Positions 24,687 to 33,916 of a DNA stretch of 64,000 nt are shown in pieces. The position numbers and the translations under genes were made by a program. The stretch comes from Duganella aceris (GTDB taxonomy: Bacteria; Pseudomonadota; Gammaproteobacteria; Burkholderiales; Burkholderiaceae_D), in NCBI RefSeq assembly GCF_011090165.1, contig NZ_JAADJT010000005.1, positions 372,001-436,000 on the forward strand, read 5' to 3'. The notes beneath the pieces are model-generated. The model ran no database searches. It was not told the DNA's origin and worked only from the letters and a program-made list of their open reading frames with translations. Every line of letters starts with the position of its first letter. Within the stretch, counting starts at the first letter, position 1.

Positions 24687-25598
24687 GTGGATCTGATCAG
24701 CGCCATGAGATCGTTTGTCCGCGTCTACGAGAGCGGTTCGTTCAGCGTGGCCGCGACCCATTTGGCGCTGGGGCAACCTGCGGTGTCCAAGTCCATCGCC
24801 CAGCTGGAGGAGAAGCTGGCGACCAAGCTGTTCCTTCGCTCGACGCGCGGCTTGACGCCGACCGACGCCGCGCGCACCTTTTATGAGCATGCGGTGCGGA
24901 CGCTGGACGAGGCCGAGCTGGCGCTGAAGGCGGTGCGCGGCGAGCCCGCCTCGTTGACCGGCAGGCTGCGCGTCAGCGGCACCATCACCTTCGTGCGCCG
25001 GCATATTATTCCGCGCTTGCCGGGCTTTCTTGACAAGCATCCGGGGCTGGATATCGACCTGCTGCTCGACGACGGCAACGTCGGGCTGATCGAGGAGGGC
25101 GCCGAAGTCGCGCTGCGGATGGGCAAGCTGCCCAGCTCGAATCTGGTGGCGCGCCGCATCGGCCAGTGCCGCCGCGTGGTGGTCGCGAAGCCCGACTATT
25201 TCGCGCGGCACGGCACGCCGCGACAACCTGAAGACCTGGGCGACCATGCCGCCATCGTGCTGTCGCGCGGCGAGGGCGGCGAGCAGATGGCGTTCATCAA
25301 GGACGGCGTCGCGCGCGAGATCGGGCTCAAGCCGAGGTTGCGCATCAGCGCATTGGAGGGCGTGCGGTCGGCCGTGTTGGCCGGGCTCGGCGTGGCGGTG
25401 GCCAGCGAATGGATCTTCACCGAGGAACTCGATGACGGGCGGGTGGTCGAAGCGCTGACCGATTGGGAACTGCCGCGCCTCGACCTGTGGGCGGTGCTGC
25501 CCGGCGGACGGCACGCCGGGCCGAAGGCGCGCGCCTTCATCGCCTTTGTCGAAGAACAGTTGGCGAAGACGCGCTATGGCATCGGCGCAGCTCAGTAG
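24687..25598 (+). CDS. LysR-family regulator (GST-SDR side)
   Basis: A 303-residue LysR-type regulator with an N-terminal winged HTH (FSVAATHLALGQPAVSKSIAQL) and a substrate-binding domain of the CrgA/PA2758-like branch (about 90-295). It diverges from the GST-SDR unit with about 100 bp between, the usual layout for control of the opposite operon. The GTG at 24687 with GGGA upstream gives the standard short N-terminus (DLISAMRSFVRV); ATG 24675 and GTG 24672 are alternatives adding 4-5 residues. Confidence 0.88.
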   Translation: MDLISAMRSFVRVYESGSFSVAATHLALGQPAVSKSIAQLEEKLATKLFLRSTRGLTPTDAARTFYEHAVRTLDEAELALKAVRGEPASLTGRLRVSGTITFVRRHIIPRLPGFLDKHPGLDIDLLLDDGNVGLIEEGAEVALRMGKLPSSNLVARRIGQCRRVVVAKPDYFARHGTPRQPEDLGDHAAIVLSRGEGGEQMAFIKDGVAREIGLKPRLRISALEGVRSAVLAGLGVAVASEWIFTEELDDGRVVEALTDWELPRLDLWAVLPGGRHAGPKARAFIAFVEEQLAKTRYGIGAAQ

Positions 25599-26575
25599 CC
25601 GCGCCGCTCCGCCACGTCGAGCAGCACCTTGCCGCCGGCCAGCGTATGGGCGATGGCTTCGGCCACTTCGGACAGGCGATAGGTGCGCGCCACCGGGGTG
25701 TGCAGCCGGCCGGCCGCCACCATCCGCGCCGCTTCGCGCAGCAGCGCCGGGACCCTGGCGCGGAACTGGGGACGGTTCTGATAGAAGAAATAGCTGCTGA
25801 CCGATTTGTACATCAGCTGCATCAGGTCGCCGGGCGCGGTCTTGTGGCCGCCCATGTTGGCGTAGCCGACGATGGCGGCGCCGGGCGAGAGGAATTCCAG
25901 CAGCCGCGCGGTGGCCGCGCCGGAGACGCCGTCCAGAGCCAGGCGCACCTTGCCGTCGCCGACCAGCGCGGCGGCCTTGGCGGCGGCGCCGGGTTCATCG
26001 ACCAGCACGATGTCGCCACCGGCCGCCTGCAATTCCTGCACCAGTTCCGCGCGCCGCACCAGGTTGATCGAGCGCAGGCCGCGCGCCTTGGCCAGCGCGA
26101 TCGCGGCGCGGCCGACGCCGGAGTTCGCGGCGTTCTGCACGATCCAGTCGCCCGCTTGCAGGTCGACGTATTCGCTCAGCATCAGGCCGGCGGTCAGCGG
26201 ATTAATGCGGATCATCGACAACTGCTGCGGATCGGCGTCCGGCGGCAGCGCGAACAATCCTTCGGCCTCCAGCAGCATGCGTTCGCGCCAGGTGCCGCTG
26301 TACAGCGGCGGCGTGACCAGGTCGCCGAGCTTGACGTGATGGACGCCGGCGCCGAGCGCGATGACGCGGCCGACCGCCTCGTTGCCCAGCACCGCCGGCA
26401 GTTCCGGGTGATAGGGGAACTTGCCGCCCATGACCAGCAGGTCGTTGTGGTTGACCGGCGCGTACAGCACCTCGATCAACACCTGGCCGACGGCCGGCGC
26501 CGCCGGTTCGGGTATCTCGACGTAGGCGGGGACCACGCTGGGATCGCCGAAGGCTGGGAGATGGACTGCGCGCAT
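25592..26575 (-). CDS. Medium-chain dehydrogenase/reductase (MECR/ETR-like)
   Basis: A 327-residue zinc-independent MDR protein. It has a GroES-like N-domain (APVNHNDLLVMGGKFPYHP) and a Rossmann domain with NSGVGRAAIALAK near 147-159. These features match the enoyl-thioester/quinone reductase branch; the Cys and His ligands of zinc alcohol dehydrogenases are not apparent. It probably reduces an activated double bond with NADPH. Its last 7 bp overlap the end of the converging LysR gene. The mRNA leader can form a 9-bp hairpin covering the ribosome-binding site. Confidence 0.85.
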   Translation of the reverse strand: MRAVHLPAFGDPSVVPAYVEIPEPAAPAVGQVLIEVLYAPVNHNDLLVMGGKFPYHPELPAVLGNEAVGRVIALGAGVHHVKLGDLVTPPLYSGTWRERMLLEAEGLFALPPDADPQQLSMIRINPLTAGLMLSEYVDLQAGDWIVQNAANSGVGRAAIALAKARGLRSINLVRRAELVQELQAAGGDIVLVDEPGAAAKAAALVGDGKVRLALDGVSGAATARLLEFLSPGAAIVGYANMGGHKTAPGDLMQLMYKSVSSYFFYQNRPQFRARVPALLREAARMVAAGRLHTPVARTYRLSEVAEAIAHTLAGGKVLLDVAERRGY

Positions 26576-26579
26576 GTGA

Positions 26580-26613
26580 GGCTCCTGTGAGTGTTGGTTG
26601 GGTTACAGGAGCC
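26580..26613 (-). promoter_or_regulatory. RBS-sequestering hairpin before the MDR gene
   Basis: Perfect 9-bp arms GGCTCCTGT (26580-26588 on the plus strand) and ACAGGAGCC (26605-26613) flank a 16-nt loop. In the minus-strand mRNA the 3' arm contains AGGAG, the ribosome-binding site 5 nt before the ATG. Folding would block initiation unless the structure is opened. Confidence 0.5.
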
Positions 26614-26703
26614 AAGATAGCGCCGCGCGGCCTGCGCCACTAGACGCGGCGGGCACATTTCAATTATGTCTGCTGGACATGAGTGCCGCGCCAGCCTGCG
26701 CGA

Positions 26704-26771
26704 TTGTGCATCGCCATGCACAAAGCATCCCGCCGCAGCCGGTTTATCCGGGCGCCGATGTGGCCTAGCAT
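26704..26771 (+). promoter_or_regulatory. LysR-type operator and promoter of the epoxide hydrolase gene
   Basis: A perfect palindrome TTGTGCAT-N4-ATGCACAA (26704-26723) is followed after 19 bp by -35 TTTATC (26743-26748), a 17-bp spacer and -10 TAGCAT (26766-26771). The same arrangement with identical spacing precedes the SDR gene at 29153. Confidence 0.65.
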
Positions 26772-26804
26772 CGCTCCCTCCCTCATCACACAGCAGGAAA
26801 ATTC

Positions 26805-28079
26805 ATGGACTCCACAAAACCTCAAGACATCGCCTCCACCTCGCGCCGCCATCTGCTGCAACTGGGCGCGCTCGCTTCAGCCTTGCTCGCGGCGCCGACA
26901 CTGGCCGGCGCCGCCAGCAGCGCGGCGCAGGTCAAACCGGAAGGCGACGCCATCGTGCCGTTCAAGATCCGGGTGCCGCAGGCGGCGATCGACGACCTGA
27001 AGCTGCGCCTGCGCCGTACGCGCTGGCCGGAACAGGCGACCCAGGCCGGCTGGGTGCAAGGCGTACCGCTGGCGGCGGCGCAGTCGCTGATCGCCGAATG
27101 GCGCGACAGCTACGATTGGCGCGTTTTCGAGCGCCGCGTCAATCAGCACCCGCAATTCCTCACCAGGATCGACGGGCTGGACTTCCACTTCATCCACGTC
27201 AAGTCCAAACACCCGGAGGCGCTGCCGCTGTTGCTGACGCACGGCTGGCCCGGCTCCTTCGCCGAGTTCCTGGAGTTGATCGGCCCGCTGACCGATCCGA
27301 CCGCCCACGGCGGCCGCGCCGAGGACGCCTTCCACGTGGTGATTCCTTCCTTGCCGGGCTTCGGCTTCTCCGGCAAGCCCAGCGGCGCCGGCTGGACCGC
27401 CGAGCGCACCGCGCGCGCCTGGGCCGTGTTGATGCAGCGGCTGAACTACGGCAAATGGGTGGCGCAGGGCGGCGACTGGGGCGCCACCGTCACCACCCGC
27501 CTGGGCATCCAGCAACCGCCCGGCCTGGCCGCCGTCCATTTGAACTGGCAATTCGTATTCCCCGACAAGCTGCCGGAAAAGCTCAGCGCGGAGGAACAGC
27601 GCGCGGTGGACGGCGCCACCCGTTTCACCGGCGACGGCTTCGGCTACTTCCAGATGCAGGTTACGCGACCGCAGACGGTCGGCTACCTGGTGTCCGATTC
27701 GCCGATGGCGCAGGCGATGTTCATCTACGAGAAGTTCCACACCTGGACCGACAACCACGGCAAGCCGGAGGATGCGCTCGGCCGCACCGCCATGCTGGAC
27801 GATATCTCGCTGTACTGGTTCACCGACAGCGGCGCGTCGTCGGCGCGCTTCTACCGCGAGAACCAGGGCGAATCGGTGGGCCAGGGACAGATCCACATCC
27901 CGGTCGCGGTCAGCATCTTCCCGCACGAGATCTTCCGCGCGCCCAGGAACTGGGTGCAGGCCAAGTACACCAAGCTGATATACTTCAACGAGCTGGACAA
28001 GGGCGGTCACTTCGCCGCCTGGGAACAGCCGGCCTTGTTCGCGCAGGAATTGCGCAAAGGTTTCGCACAGGTGCGCTAG
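26805..28079 (+). CDS. Epoxide hydrolase with Tat-type signal
   Basis: A 424-residue alpha/beta-hydrolase. A twin-arginine signal (SRRHLLQL at 13-20, hydrophobic to about 36) suggests export to the periplasm. An EHN domain follows (about 50-160), then the hydrolase domain with oxyanion motif HGWPG (146-150), nucleophile Asp224 in GGDWGA and base His402 in GGHFAAWE, the epoxide-hydrolase signature. It would open epoxides to diols. AGGAAA precedes ATG 26805. It shares an operator-promoter design with the SDR gene at 29153 and is 33 bp upstream of a LysR gene. Confidence 0.9.
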   Translation: MDSTKPQDIASTSRRHLLQLGALASALLAAPTLAGAASSAAQVKPEGDAIVPFKIRVPQAAIDDLKLRLRRTRWPEQATQAGWVQGVPLAAAQSLIAEWRDSYDWRVFERRVNQHPQFLTRIDGLDFHFIHVKSKHPEALPLLLTHGWPGSFAEFLELIGPLTDPTAHGGRAEDAFHVVIPSLPGFGFSGKPSGAGWTAERTARAWAVLMQRLNYGKWVAQGGDWGATVTTRLGIQQPPGLAAVHLNWQFVFPDKLPEKLSAEEQRAVDGATRFTGDGFGYFQMQVTRPQTVGYLVSDSPMAQAMFIYEKFHTWTDNHGKPEDALGRTAMLDDISLYWFTDSGASSARFYRENQGESVGQGQIHIPVAVSIFPHEIFRAPRNWVQAKYTKLIYFNELDKGGHFAAWEQPALFAQELRKGFAQVR

Positions 28080-28112
28080 GCACTTCAACCCGTCACCGGA
28101 GGCATCGGCTGC

Positions 28113-29030
28113 ATGGACCGGTTCACAGCGATCAGGGTGTTTTGCCGCGTGGTGGAGCTGAAAAGCTTCACCAAGGCGGCCGATTCACTGGACATGCCCA
28201 AGACCACCGTCAGCAAGATGATCGCCGACCTGGAGGGTACGCTGCGCGCCAAGCTGCTCAGCCGCACCACCCGCAGCGTGGTGGCGACCGCCGAAGGCGC
28301 GGCGTATTACGCCCAGACCTCGCGCTGGCTGCGCGAGCTGGACGACATCGACAGCGCCTTCGAGGCCGACCATGTCAACCTGCGCGGCCGGGTGCAGGTC
28401 GACCTCAGTGGCTGGGTCGCCAGCGCGGTGGTGATTCCGCGCCTGCCGGCGTTTCACGCGCGCCATCCCGGTATCAAGATCGAACTCAATATCAGCGACC
28501 AACCGACGCATCTGCTGCGCGCCAACTCCGATTGCGCGGTGCGCGGCGGCGCGCTGGCCGACACCGCCATGGTGGGCCGGTTGATCGGGCAGTCGCGCTT
28601 GGTGACGGCTGCGGCGCCGTCCTACCTGGCTTTGCACGGCACGCCCGCCGACCCGCAGCAGCTGGAACAGGGCCACTACCTGATCAGCTACCAGTTCGCC
28701 AGCAGCGGGCGGCCGATGCCGTTCCGCTTTCACGCGCCTGACCGGGACATCGAGATCGCCGGCGCCTGGCAGGTCAGCGTCAACGAGAGCAACGCCCACC
28801 TCGCGGCCGGGCTGGCCGGCATGGGCGTGCTCAACAGCTTTGAATGGAAGTTGCGCCCTTACGTCGACGATGGCCGCCTGGTTCCCATCCTGGCGGACTG
28901 GCAGGCGGGCGTCTACCCCTTCTACATCGTCTATCCGCCGAACCGTTACCGCAACCAGCGGGTCCGGGTGGTGATCGACTGGCTCAGCGAAGTCTTCGCC
29001 GGCCTCGACGAGGTCGCCATCGCGCTTTGA
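28113..29030 (+). CDS. LysR-family regulator (epoxide hydrolase-SDR locus)
   Basis: A 305-residue LysR regulator with an HTH at about 15-60 (FTKAADSLDMPKTTVSKMIADL) and a PBP2-type effector domain at about 90-295. It follows the epoxide hydrolase gene by 33 bp, with GGAGG 10 nt before the ATG, so it may share that transcript. It lies between two genes with matching palindromic operators (26704 and 29035), which makes it the best candidate for the protein that binds them. The inducer may be an epoxide or a related product; that is inference. Confidence 0.9.
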   Translation: MDRFTAIRVFCRVVELKSFTKAADSLDMPKTTVSKMIADLEGTLRAKLLSRTTRSVVATAEGAAYYAQTSRWLRELDDIDSAFEADHVNLRGRVQVDLSGWVASAVVIPRLPAFHARHPGIKIELNISDQPTHLLRANSDCAVRGGALADTAMVGRLIGQSRLVTAAAPSYLALHGTPADPQQLEQGHYLISYQFASSGRPMPFRFHAPDRDIEIAGAWQVSVNESNAHLAAGLAGMGVLNSFEWKLRPYVDDGRLVPILADWQAGVYPFYIVYPPNRYRNQRVRVVIDWLSEVFAGLDEVAIAL

Positions 29031-29034
29031 TCGA

Positions 29035-29102
29035 TTGTGCATACGCTTGGACAAAGCATGCGGGTTCAGCCCATTTATCCGCGGCTGGCTGGCCGCTACA
29101 GT
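29035..29102 (+). promoter_or_regulatory. LysR-type operator and promoter of the SDR gene
   Basis: An imperfect palindrome TTGTGCAT-N4-TTGGACAA (29035-29054), 19 bp, -35 TTTATC (29074-29079), 17 bp and -10 TACAGT (29097-29102). It matches the epoxide hydrolase promoter in every spacing, and AAAGCAT follows the right operator arm in both. Confidence 0.65.
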
Positions 29103-29152
29103 GTCTCCCAGGCGTCATCCGACGCACCATCAACCTCAAAGGGAGCATCAAC

Positions 29153-29908
<756 letters not shown>

Positions 29909-29986
29909 CAGCGCACAGCCCCGGCCCGGCGGCCATGGCTGGGAGGTTGCGGTTACAATCGCCGTTCCCGTCCCGCCGGAGTTGCC

Positions 29987-30880
29987 ATGCACGATTACCT
30001 GTTCGCCCTGAAGCTGTTTGTCCGCGTCGCCCGCACCGGCAATTTTTCGGCGGCCGGGCGCGAGCTGAACCTGACGCAGCCATCGGTGTCGCGCATGATC
30101 TCCAGCCTGGAGCAGGAAGTCGGCACGCAACTGCTGACCCGCACCACGCGCGCGGTGGCGCTGACCGAGGCCGGGGCGGATTTCCTGGCGCGGGTCGAAG
30201 GCATCCTCGGCGCGCTGGAGGAAGCGGAGCAGGCGGCGCGCGGCACCGGCGAATTGCGCGGCGTGCTGCGGCTGGGCGTGACCACCAGCTTCGCGCTGCG
30301 CGTCGTCGTGCCGCTGCTGCCCGGGTTCGCCGAGCTGCATCCGGCGCTGCACGTGGAGCTGCTGATGAACGACCAGCGCCAGAACCTGATCGCCGACGGC
30401 GTCGACGTCGCGGTGCGCTACGGCCCGCTGAGCGATTCGACCGCGATGGCGCGCCGGCTCGGCGCCACGCAGCGGCTGCTGGTGGCGGCGCCGTCGTACG
30501 TGGCGCGGATGGGCGCGCCGGTCACGCCGAAGGACTTGCATAAATACCGCATGATCAGCACCCGCATCGGACCGGGCAGTTCGTGGACCTTCAGCAAGGA
30601 CGGTGAAACGGTGCAAGTGAAGATCGGCGAACAACTGATCACCAGTGTCAACGAAGTTTCGACCGCCGCCGTGGTCGCCGGCCTGGGGATCGCGTCGCTG
30701 AGCCTGTCGGGCTGCCTACAAGAACTGCGCGACGGCACGCTGCTGCGTCTGCTGCCGGACTGGGACATGGGCGCGATCGAAGTCAACGCCGTCTTCTCCG
30801 CCGGCCGCGCCGCCAAGCCCTCGGCGAAAGCCTTCGTCGAATACATCCGGCCGAGGTTGCAGGAGTACGGAATCTCCTGA
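29987..30880 (+). CDS. LysR-family regulator upstream of the second MBL gene
   Basis: A 297-residue LysR regulator of the CrgA-like branch. The HTH is FSAAGRELNLTQPSVSRMIS (about 20-39), and an effector domain spans about 88-290. It stands alone, 78 bp after the SDR gene and 143 bp before the second MBL hydrolase gene, all on the plus strand. It could regulate either neighbour; no matching operator was identified. Confidence 0.88.
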   Translation: MHDYLFALKLFVRVARTGNFSAAGRELNLTQPSVSRMISSLEQEVGTQLLTRTTRAVALTEAGADFLARVEGILGALEEAEQAARGTGELRGVLRLGVTTSFALRVVVPLLPGFAELHPALHVELLMNDQRQNLIADGVDVAVRYGPLSDSTAMARRLGATQRLLVAAPSYVARMGAPVTPKDLHKYRMISTRIGPGSSWTFSKDGETVQVKIGEQLITSVNEVSTAAVVAGLGIASLSLSGCLQELRDGTLLRLLPDWDMGAIEVNAVFSAGRAAKPSAKAFVEYIRPRLQEYGIS

Positions 30881-30944
30881 GCGGCCTCTTGCGGAGCTAT
30901 CGCCGCGCGCGCTTAGCATCTACTATGAAGACATGCGAGCTTTA

Positions 30945-31026
30945 GTCGCCATCGGCGACTTGCTGCCAGTCGCCCGACTGGTTAAGCCCGGAACAGCGGG
31001 CCGTCTTTTTGGGAGATCGTATTATG
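30945..31026 (+). promoter_or_regulatory. Structured leader of the second MBL hydrolase gene
   Basis: Three hairpins precede the start codon: GTCGCC/GGCGAC (30945-30959), CCAGTCG/CGACTGG (30967-30982) and GCCCG/CGGGC (30987-31002). The 20 bases 30963-30982 are identical to 1068-1087 before the paralog. The first hairpin is an extra element absent at locus 1. The stems are kept while loop and linker bases differ, which favours a structure-based role. Confidence 0.5.
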
Positions 31027-31941
31027 TTTTCCGCACAACAAAGCATGCACGCATCCGGCGTGCCGCATGAGGAACTGGTGCCGTCGCGTTACGCGCTGCA
31101 GGTCGGCGATATCGATGTGCTGCTGGTCAGCGACGGCGTGTTGCCGCTGCCGACGAGAACGCTGGCCACCAACGCCGATCCGGCCGAGCTGGCGACCTGG
31201 CTGGAGCATATGGGCATGCCGCCCGAGGCCTTCGACTGGTCGCTGAACGTGATGGTGGCCCGCAGCGGCGACCGGACCATCCTGGTGGACGCCGGCCTCG
31301 GCGGCGAGTTCCCCGGCTTCCCGCGCGCCGGCCGCTTCCCGATGCGGCTGCAGGCCGCCGGCATCGACCTGGCGTCGGTGACCGACGTGGTGATCACCCA
31401 CCTGCATATGGACCACGTCGGCGGCCTGCTGGTCGAGGGCATCAAGGAACAGCTGCGTCCCGATCTGCGCATCCACCTGTGCGCCGAAGAGGTCAGGTTC
31501 TGGGCGTCGCCCGACTTCAGCCACACCTCGATGCCGACGGCGGTGCCGGACGTGCTGCGCTCGACCGCGACGCACTTCATGAACGAGTACCGCGACCATC
31601 TGCAACTGTTCGACGACAAATGCGAGATCGCGCCGGGCGTGACCGCGCGCCGCACCGGCGGCCACTCGCCGGGACACTGCGTGGTCGACCTGGTCTCGCG
31701 CGGCGAACGGCTGACCTTTGTCGGCGACGCCGTGTTCCCGGCCGGCTTCGACCACCCCGACTGGCACAACGGTTTCGAACACGATCCGGAAGAATCGGTC
31801 GGCGTCCGCGTCGCCCTGTTCCGCGAACTGGCGCAGAACGGCGCACTGATGGCCGCCTCGCACCTGTCGTTCCCCTCGGTCGGCCGGGTGGCGGTCGACG
31901 GCAAGGGCTTCCGCTGGATGCCGATGTTGTGGGATTACTGA
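31024..31941 (+). CDS. MBL-fold metallo-hydrolase, copy 2
   Basis: A 305-residue paralog of the protein at 1128-2045, the same length and mostly identical. The zinc motif is HLHMDH at 126-131, a second metal block is GGHSPGH near 207-213, and it shares the C-terminal SFPSVGRVAVDG-type block. The substrate class is unresolved (lactone or phosphotriester hydrolases are relatives). ATG 31024 is chosen over a TTG at 31009 because it gives the same N-terminus length as the paralog. The last 7 bp overlap the converging LysR gene. Confidence 0.9.
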   Translation: MFSAQQSMHASGVPHEELVPSRYALQVGDIDVLLVSDGVLPLPTRTLATNADPAELATWLEHMGMPPEAFDWSLNVMVARSGDRTILVDAGLGGEFPGFPRAGRFPMRLQAAGIDLASVTDVVITHLHMDHVGGLLVEGIKEQLRPDLRIHLCAEEVRFWASPDFSHTSMPTAVPDVLRSTATHFMNEYRDHLQLFDDKCEIAPGVTARRTGGHSPGHCVVDLVSRGERLTFVGDAVFPAGFDHPDWHNGFEHDPEESVGVRVALFRELAQNGALMAASHLSFPSVGRVAVDGKGFRWMPMLWDY

Positions 31942-32864
31942 ACGCCCGCCACGCCTGCCGAGGCGCCATGCTCGCGCACCTGTTCCGAGCGGATCAGTTC
32001 GACCAGCTCGCGCGCATAGCCCGGCAGGCTGTCGAGGTTCTGCACCACCACGCTGCGCTCGCGCACCGCCCACGGGTCGGTCAGCTCGACCAGCGCCAGC
32101 TTCATTGACTTGCTGTGCCGCGCCGCCGCCGACTGCGGCAGGATGCCAATGCCGACGTTGGCCTCGACCATGCGGCACATGGCGTCGAAGCCGCGCACCT
32201 GGATGCGCAGTTCCAGCCGCACGCCGGTGTCGAGCACCATCTTGTTGAGGAAGTGCTGCAGGGTGCTGCCCTCGTGCAGGCCGATGTGCGGATAGGCCAG
32301 CGTCTCGGCGAAGCTGATGCTGCCGGCCTTGGCCAGCGGATGATCGAGCGCGGTCGCCAGCAGCAGGCGGTCGGTGGAGAAGTTGATGATCTCCAGGCCC
32401 TGGCCCTGCACCGGCCCGGCGGCGACGCCGATGTCGGCCGTGCCGTCCTGCACGCCGCGCACGATGTCGTGGTTCAGCCTTTCCTCCAGCGCCACGTTGA
32501 CGTGCGGATGCGCCTTCAGGAACGCGCCCAGCACCTGCGGCATGAACTCGGTCACCGCCGTGGTGTTGGCGAAGATGCGGATATGGCCGCGGATGCCATT
32601 GTTATATTGCTGCATGTCGCTGCGCAGCCGCTCGACCTGCTGCATGAATTGCTGCGCGTGGCTGAGCAGCGTCTCGCCGGCCGGCGACAGCAGCACCCCC
32701 TTGCTTTCGCGGTACAGCAAACGCATGCCGAAGCGCGACTCCAGTTCCTTGACCCGGTTGCTGGCCGCCGCCAGCGACAGGTGCATCCGCTCGGCGGCCT
32801 TGGTCAGGCTTTTCAGTTCGGCGACGAAGATGAACAGGCGCAGGTCGGTCAGGTCGAACAACAT
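31935..32864 (-). CDS. LysR-family regulator of the itaconate-type cluster
   Basis: A 309-residue LysR regulator. The HTH is LTKAAERMHLSLAAASNRVKEL (about 18-39), and an effector domain spans about 90-295. It diverges from the MaoC-type hydratase gene with 157 bp between, the same position as the LysR gene next to the Pseudomonas itaconate (rip/ict-ich-ccl) genes. It is therefore the probable local activator. ATG 32864 has GGGA upstream; an in-frame extension to 32909 has no such support. Confidence 0.88.
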   Translation of the reverse strand: MLFDLTDLRLFIFVAELKSLTKAAERMHLSLAAASNRVKELESRFGMRLLYRESKGVLLSPAGETLLSHAQQFMQQVERLRSDMQQYNNGIRGHIRIFANTTAVTEFMPQVLGAFLKAHPHVNVALEERLNHDIVRGVQDGTADIGVAAGPVQGQGLEIINFSTDRLLLATALDHPLAKAGSISFAETLAYPHIGLHEGSTLQHFLNKMVLDTGVRLELRIQVRGFDAMCRMVEANVGIGILPQSAAARHSKSMKLALVELTDPWAVRERSVVVQNLDSLPGYARELVELIRSEQVREHGASAGVAGVQ

Positions 32865-32877
32865 CGGAGTCCCTTGT

Positions 32878-32893
32878 TTTATTTCTGAATAAA
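32878..32893. promoter_or_regulatory. Inverted repeat in the LysR-hydratase intergenic gap
   Basis: Perfect TTTATT-N4-AATAAA. It is AT-rich in a GC-rich region and lies 14 bp before the LysR start, so it could be part of the LysR promoter or an autoregulatory site. Confidence 0.35.
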
Positions 32894-32954
32894 CGCATTC
32901 TACCGGCATGGCGCGGCGCCACCCTACACGGAAATCATACCCCCCCTTCCAAAA

Positions 32955-32970
32955 ATGCCGATTGTGGCAT
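32955..32970. promoter_or_regulatory. Candidate LysR operator before the MaoC-type gene
   Basis: Perfect ATGCC-N6-GGCAT, about 52 bp before the hydratase start. Its dyad form and position fit a LysR-type activator site (T-N12-A rather than the usual T-N11-A). I could not place -35/-10 boxes confidently. Confidence 0.4.
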
Positions 32971-33021
32971 CCAAGCGTGTGGATGACACTGTCCGGACTT
33001 TAACCATCCGGCGCCGTCACC

Positions 33022-33882
33022 ATGATTTCAGATGCCTTTGATACTTCGTTGCTGCAACAGTGGGTGGGCAAGACCGAGACCGCGCGCGCGCGCGTCGCCG
33101 CCCATGCCGCCGACGCGCTGGCCGCCACGCTGGACCGCGCCGCGACCTTCGACAGCGGCGCCGCGCTGCCGCCGCTGTGGCACTGGATGTACTTCTGGGC
33201 CGTCGCCCCGCAGGCCGAGCTGGGGCCGGACGGCCATCCGCAGCGCGGCGGCTTCCTGCCGCCGGTGCCGCTGCCGCGCCGCATGTGGGCCGGCGGGCGG
33301 CTGAGCTTCAACGCGCCGCTGCCGGTCGGCGCCGACGCCACCCGCACCTCGACCATCCTCAGCGTCAACGCCAAGCGCGGCGCCAGCGGCAACCTGGCCT
33401 TCGTCACTGTCGGCCACGAGATCGGCCACGACGGCCAAGCGTGCATCAGCGAGGAACACGACATCGTCTACCGCGAGATGCCGCAGGCCGGCGGCGTGCC
33501 GCCGCCACCGAAGCCGGCGCCGCAGGACGCGGCCTGGAGCCGGCTCATCACGCCGGATCCGGTGCTGCTGTTCCGCTACTCGGCGCTGACCTTCAACGGC
33601 CACCGCATCCACTACGACCGCGAGTACGTGACCAAGGTCGAAGGCTATCCCGGCCTGATCGTGCACGGCCCGCTGATCGCCACGCTGCTGGCCGATCTGC
33701 TGCGCCGCAATATGCCGGACGCGGTGATGCGCAGCTTCAACTTCCGCGCCGTCGGCTCGCTGTTCGACGCCGAACCGTTCACCGTCTGCGGCCGGCCCGA
33801 CGCCGACGGCCGCACCGTCCACCTGTGGGCGCAGAACCAGCGCGCCGAGCTGGCGATGCAGGCCGAGGTCACGCTGGCCTGA
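33022..33882 (+). CDS. MaoC/HTD2-type acyl-CoA hydratase (itaconyl-CoA hydratase-like)
   Basis: A 286-residue double hot-dog hydratase. The N-terminal half is FAS1/MaoC-like, and the C-terminal half carries FRYSALTFNGHRIHYD (about 187-202), the hydratase-2 signature with catalytic Asp/His in the YSALTFNxHRIHYD block. Members include mesaconyl-C4-CoA and itaconyl-CoA hydratases. Next to a class III CoA-transferase and a CitE-like lyase, the Ich role (itaconyl-CoA to citramalyl-CoA) is the best guess. It is the first gene of the cluster; the ribosome-binding site is weak. Confidence 0.85.
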   Translation: MISDAFDTSLLQQWVGKTETARARVAAHAADALAATLDRAATFDSGAALPPLWHWMYFWAVAPQAELGPDGHPQRGGFLPPVPLPRRMWAGGRLSFNAPLPVGADATRTSTILSVNAKRGASGNLAFVTVGHEIGHDGQACISEEHDIVYREMPQAGGVPPPPKPAPQDAAWSRLITPDPVLLFRYSALTFNGHRIHYDREYVTKVEGYPGLIVHGPLIATLLADLLRRNMPDAVMRSFNFRAVGSLFDAEPFTVCGRPDADGRTVHLWAQNQRAELAMQAEVTLA

Positions 33883-33916
33883 GCTTCAATCCTTCACACA
33901 CAATAAAGAGACAAGC

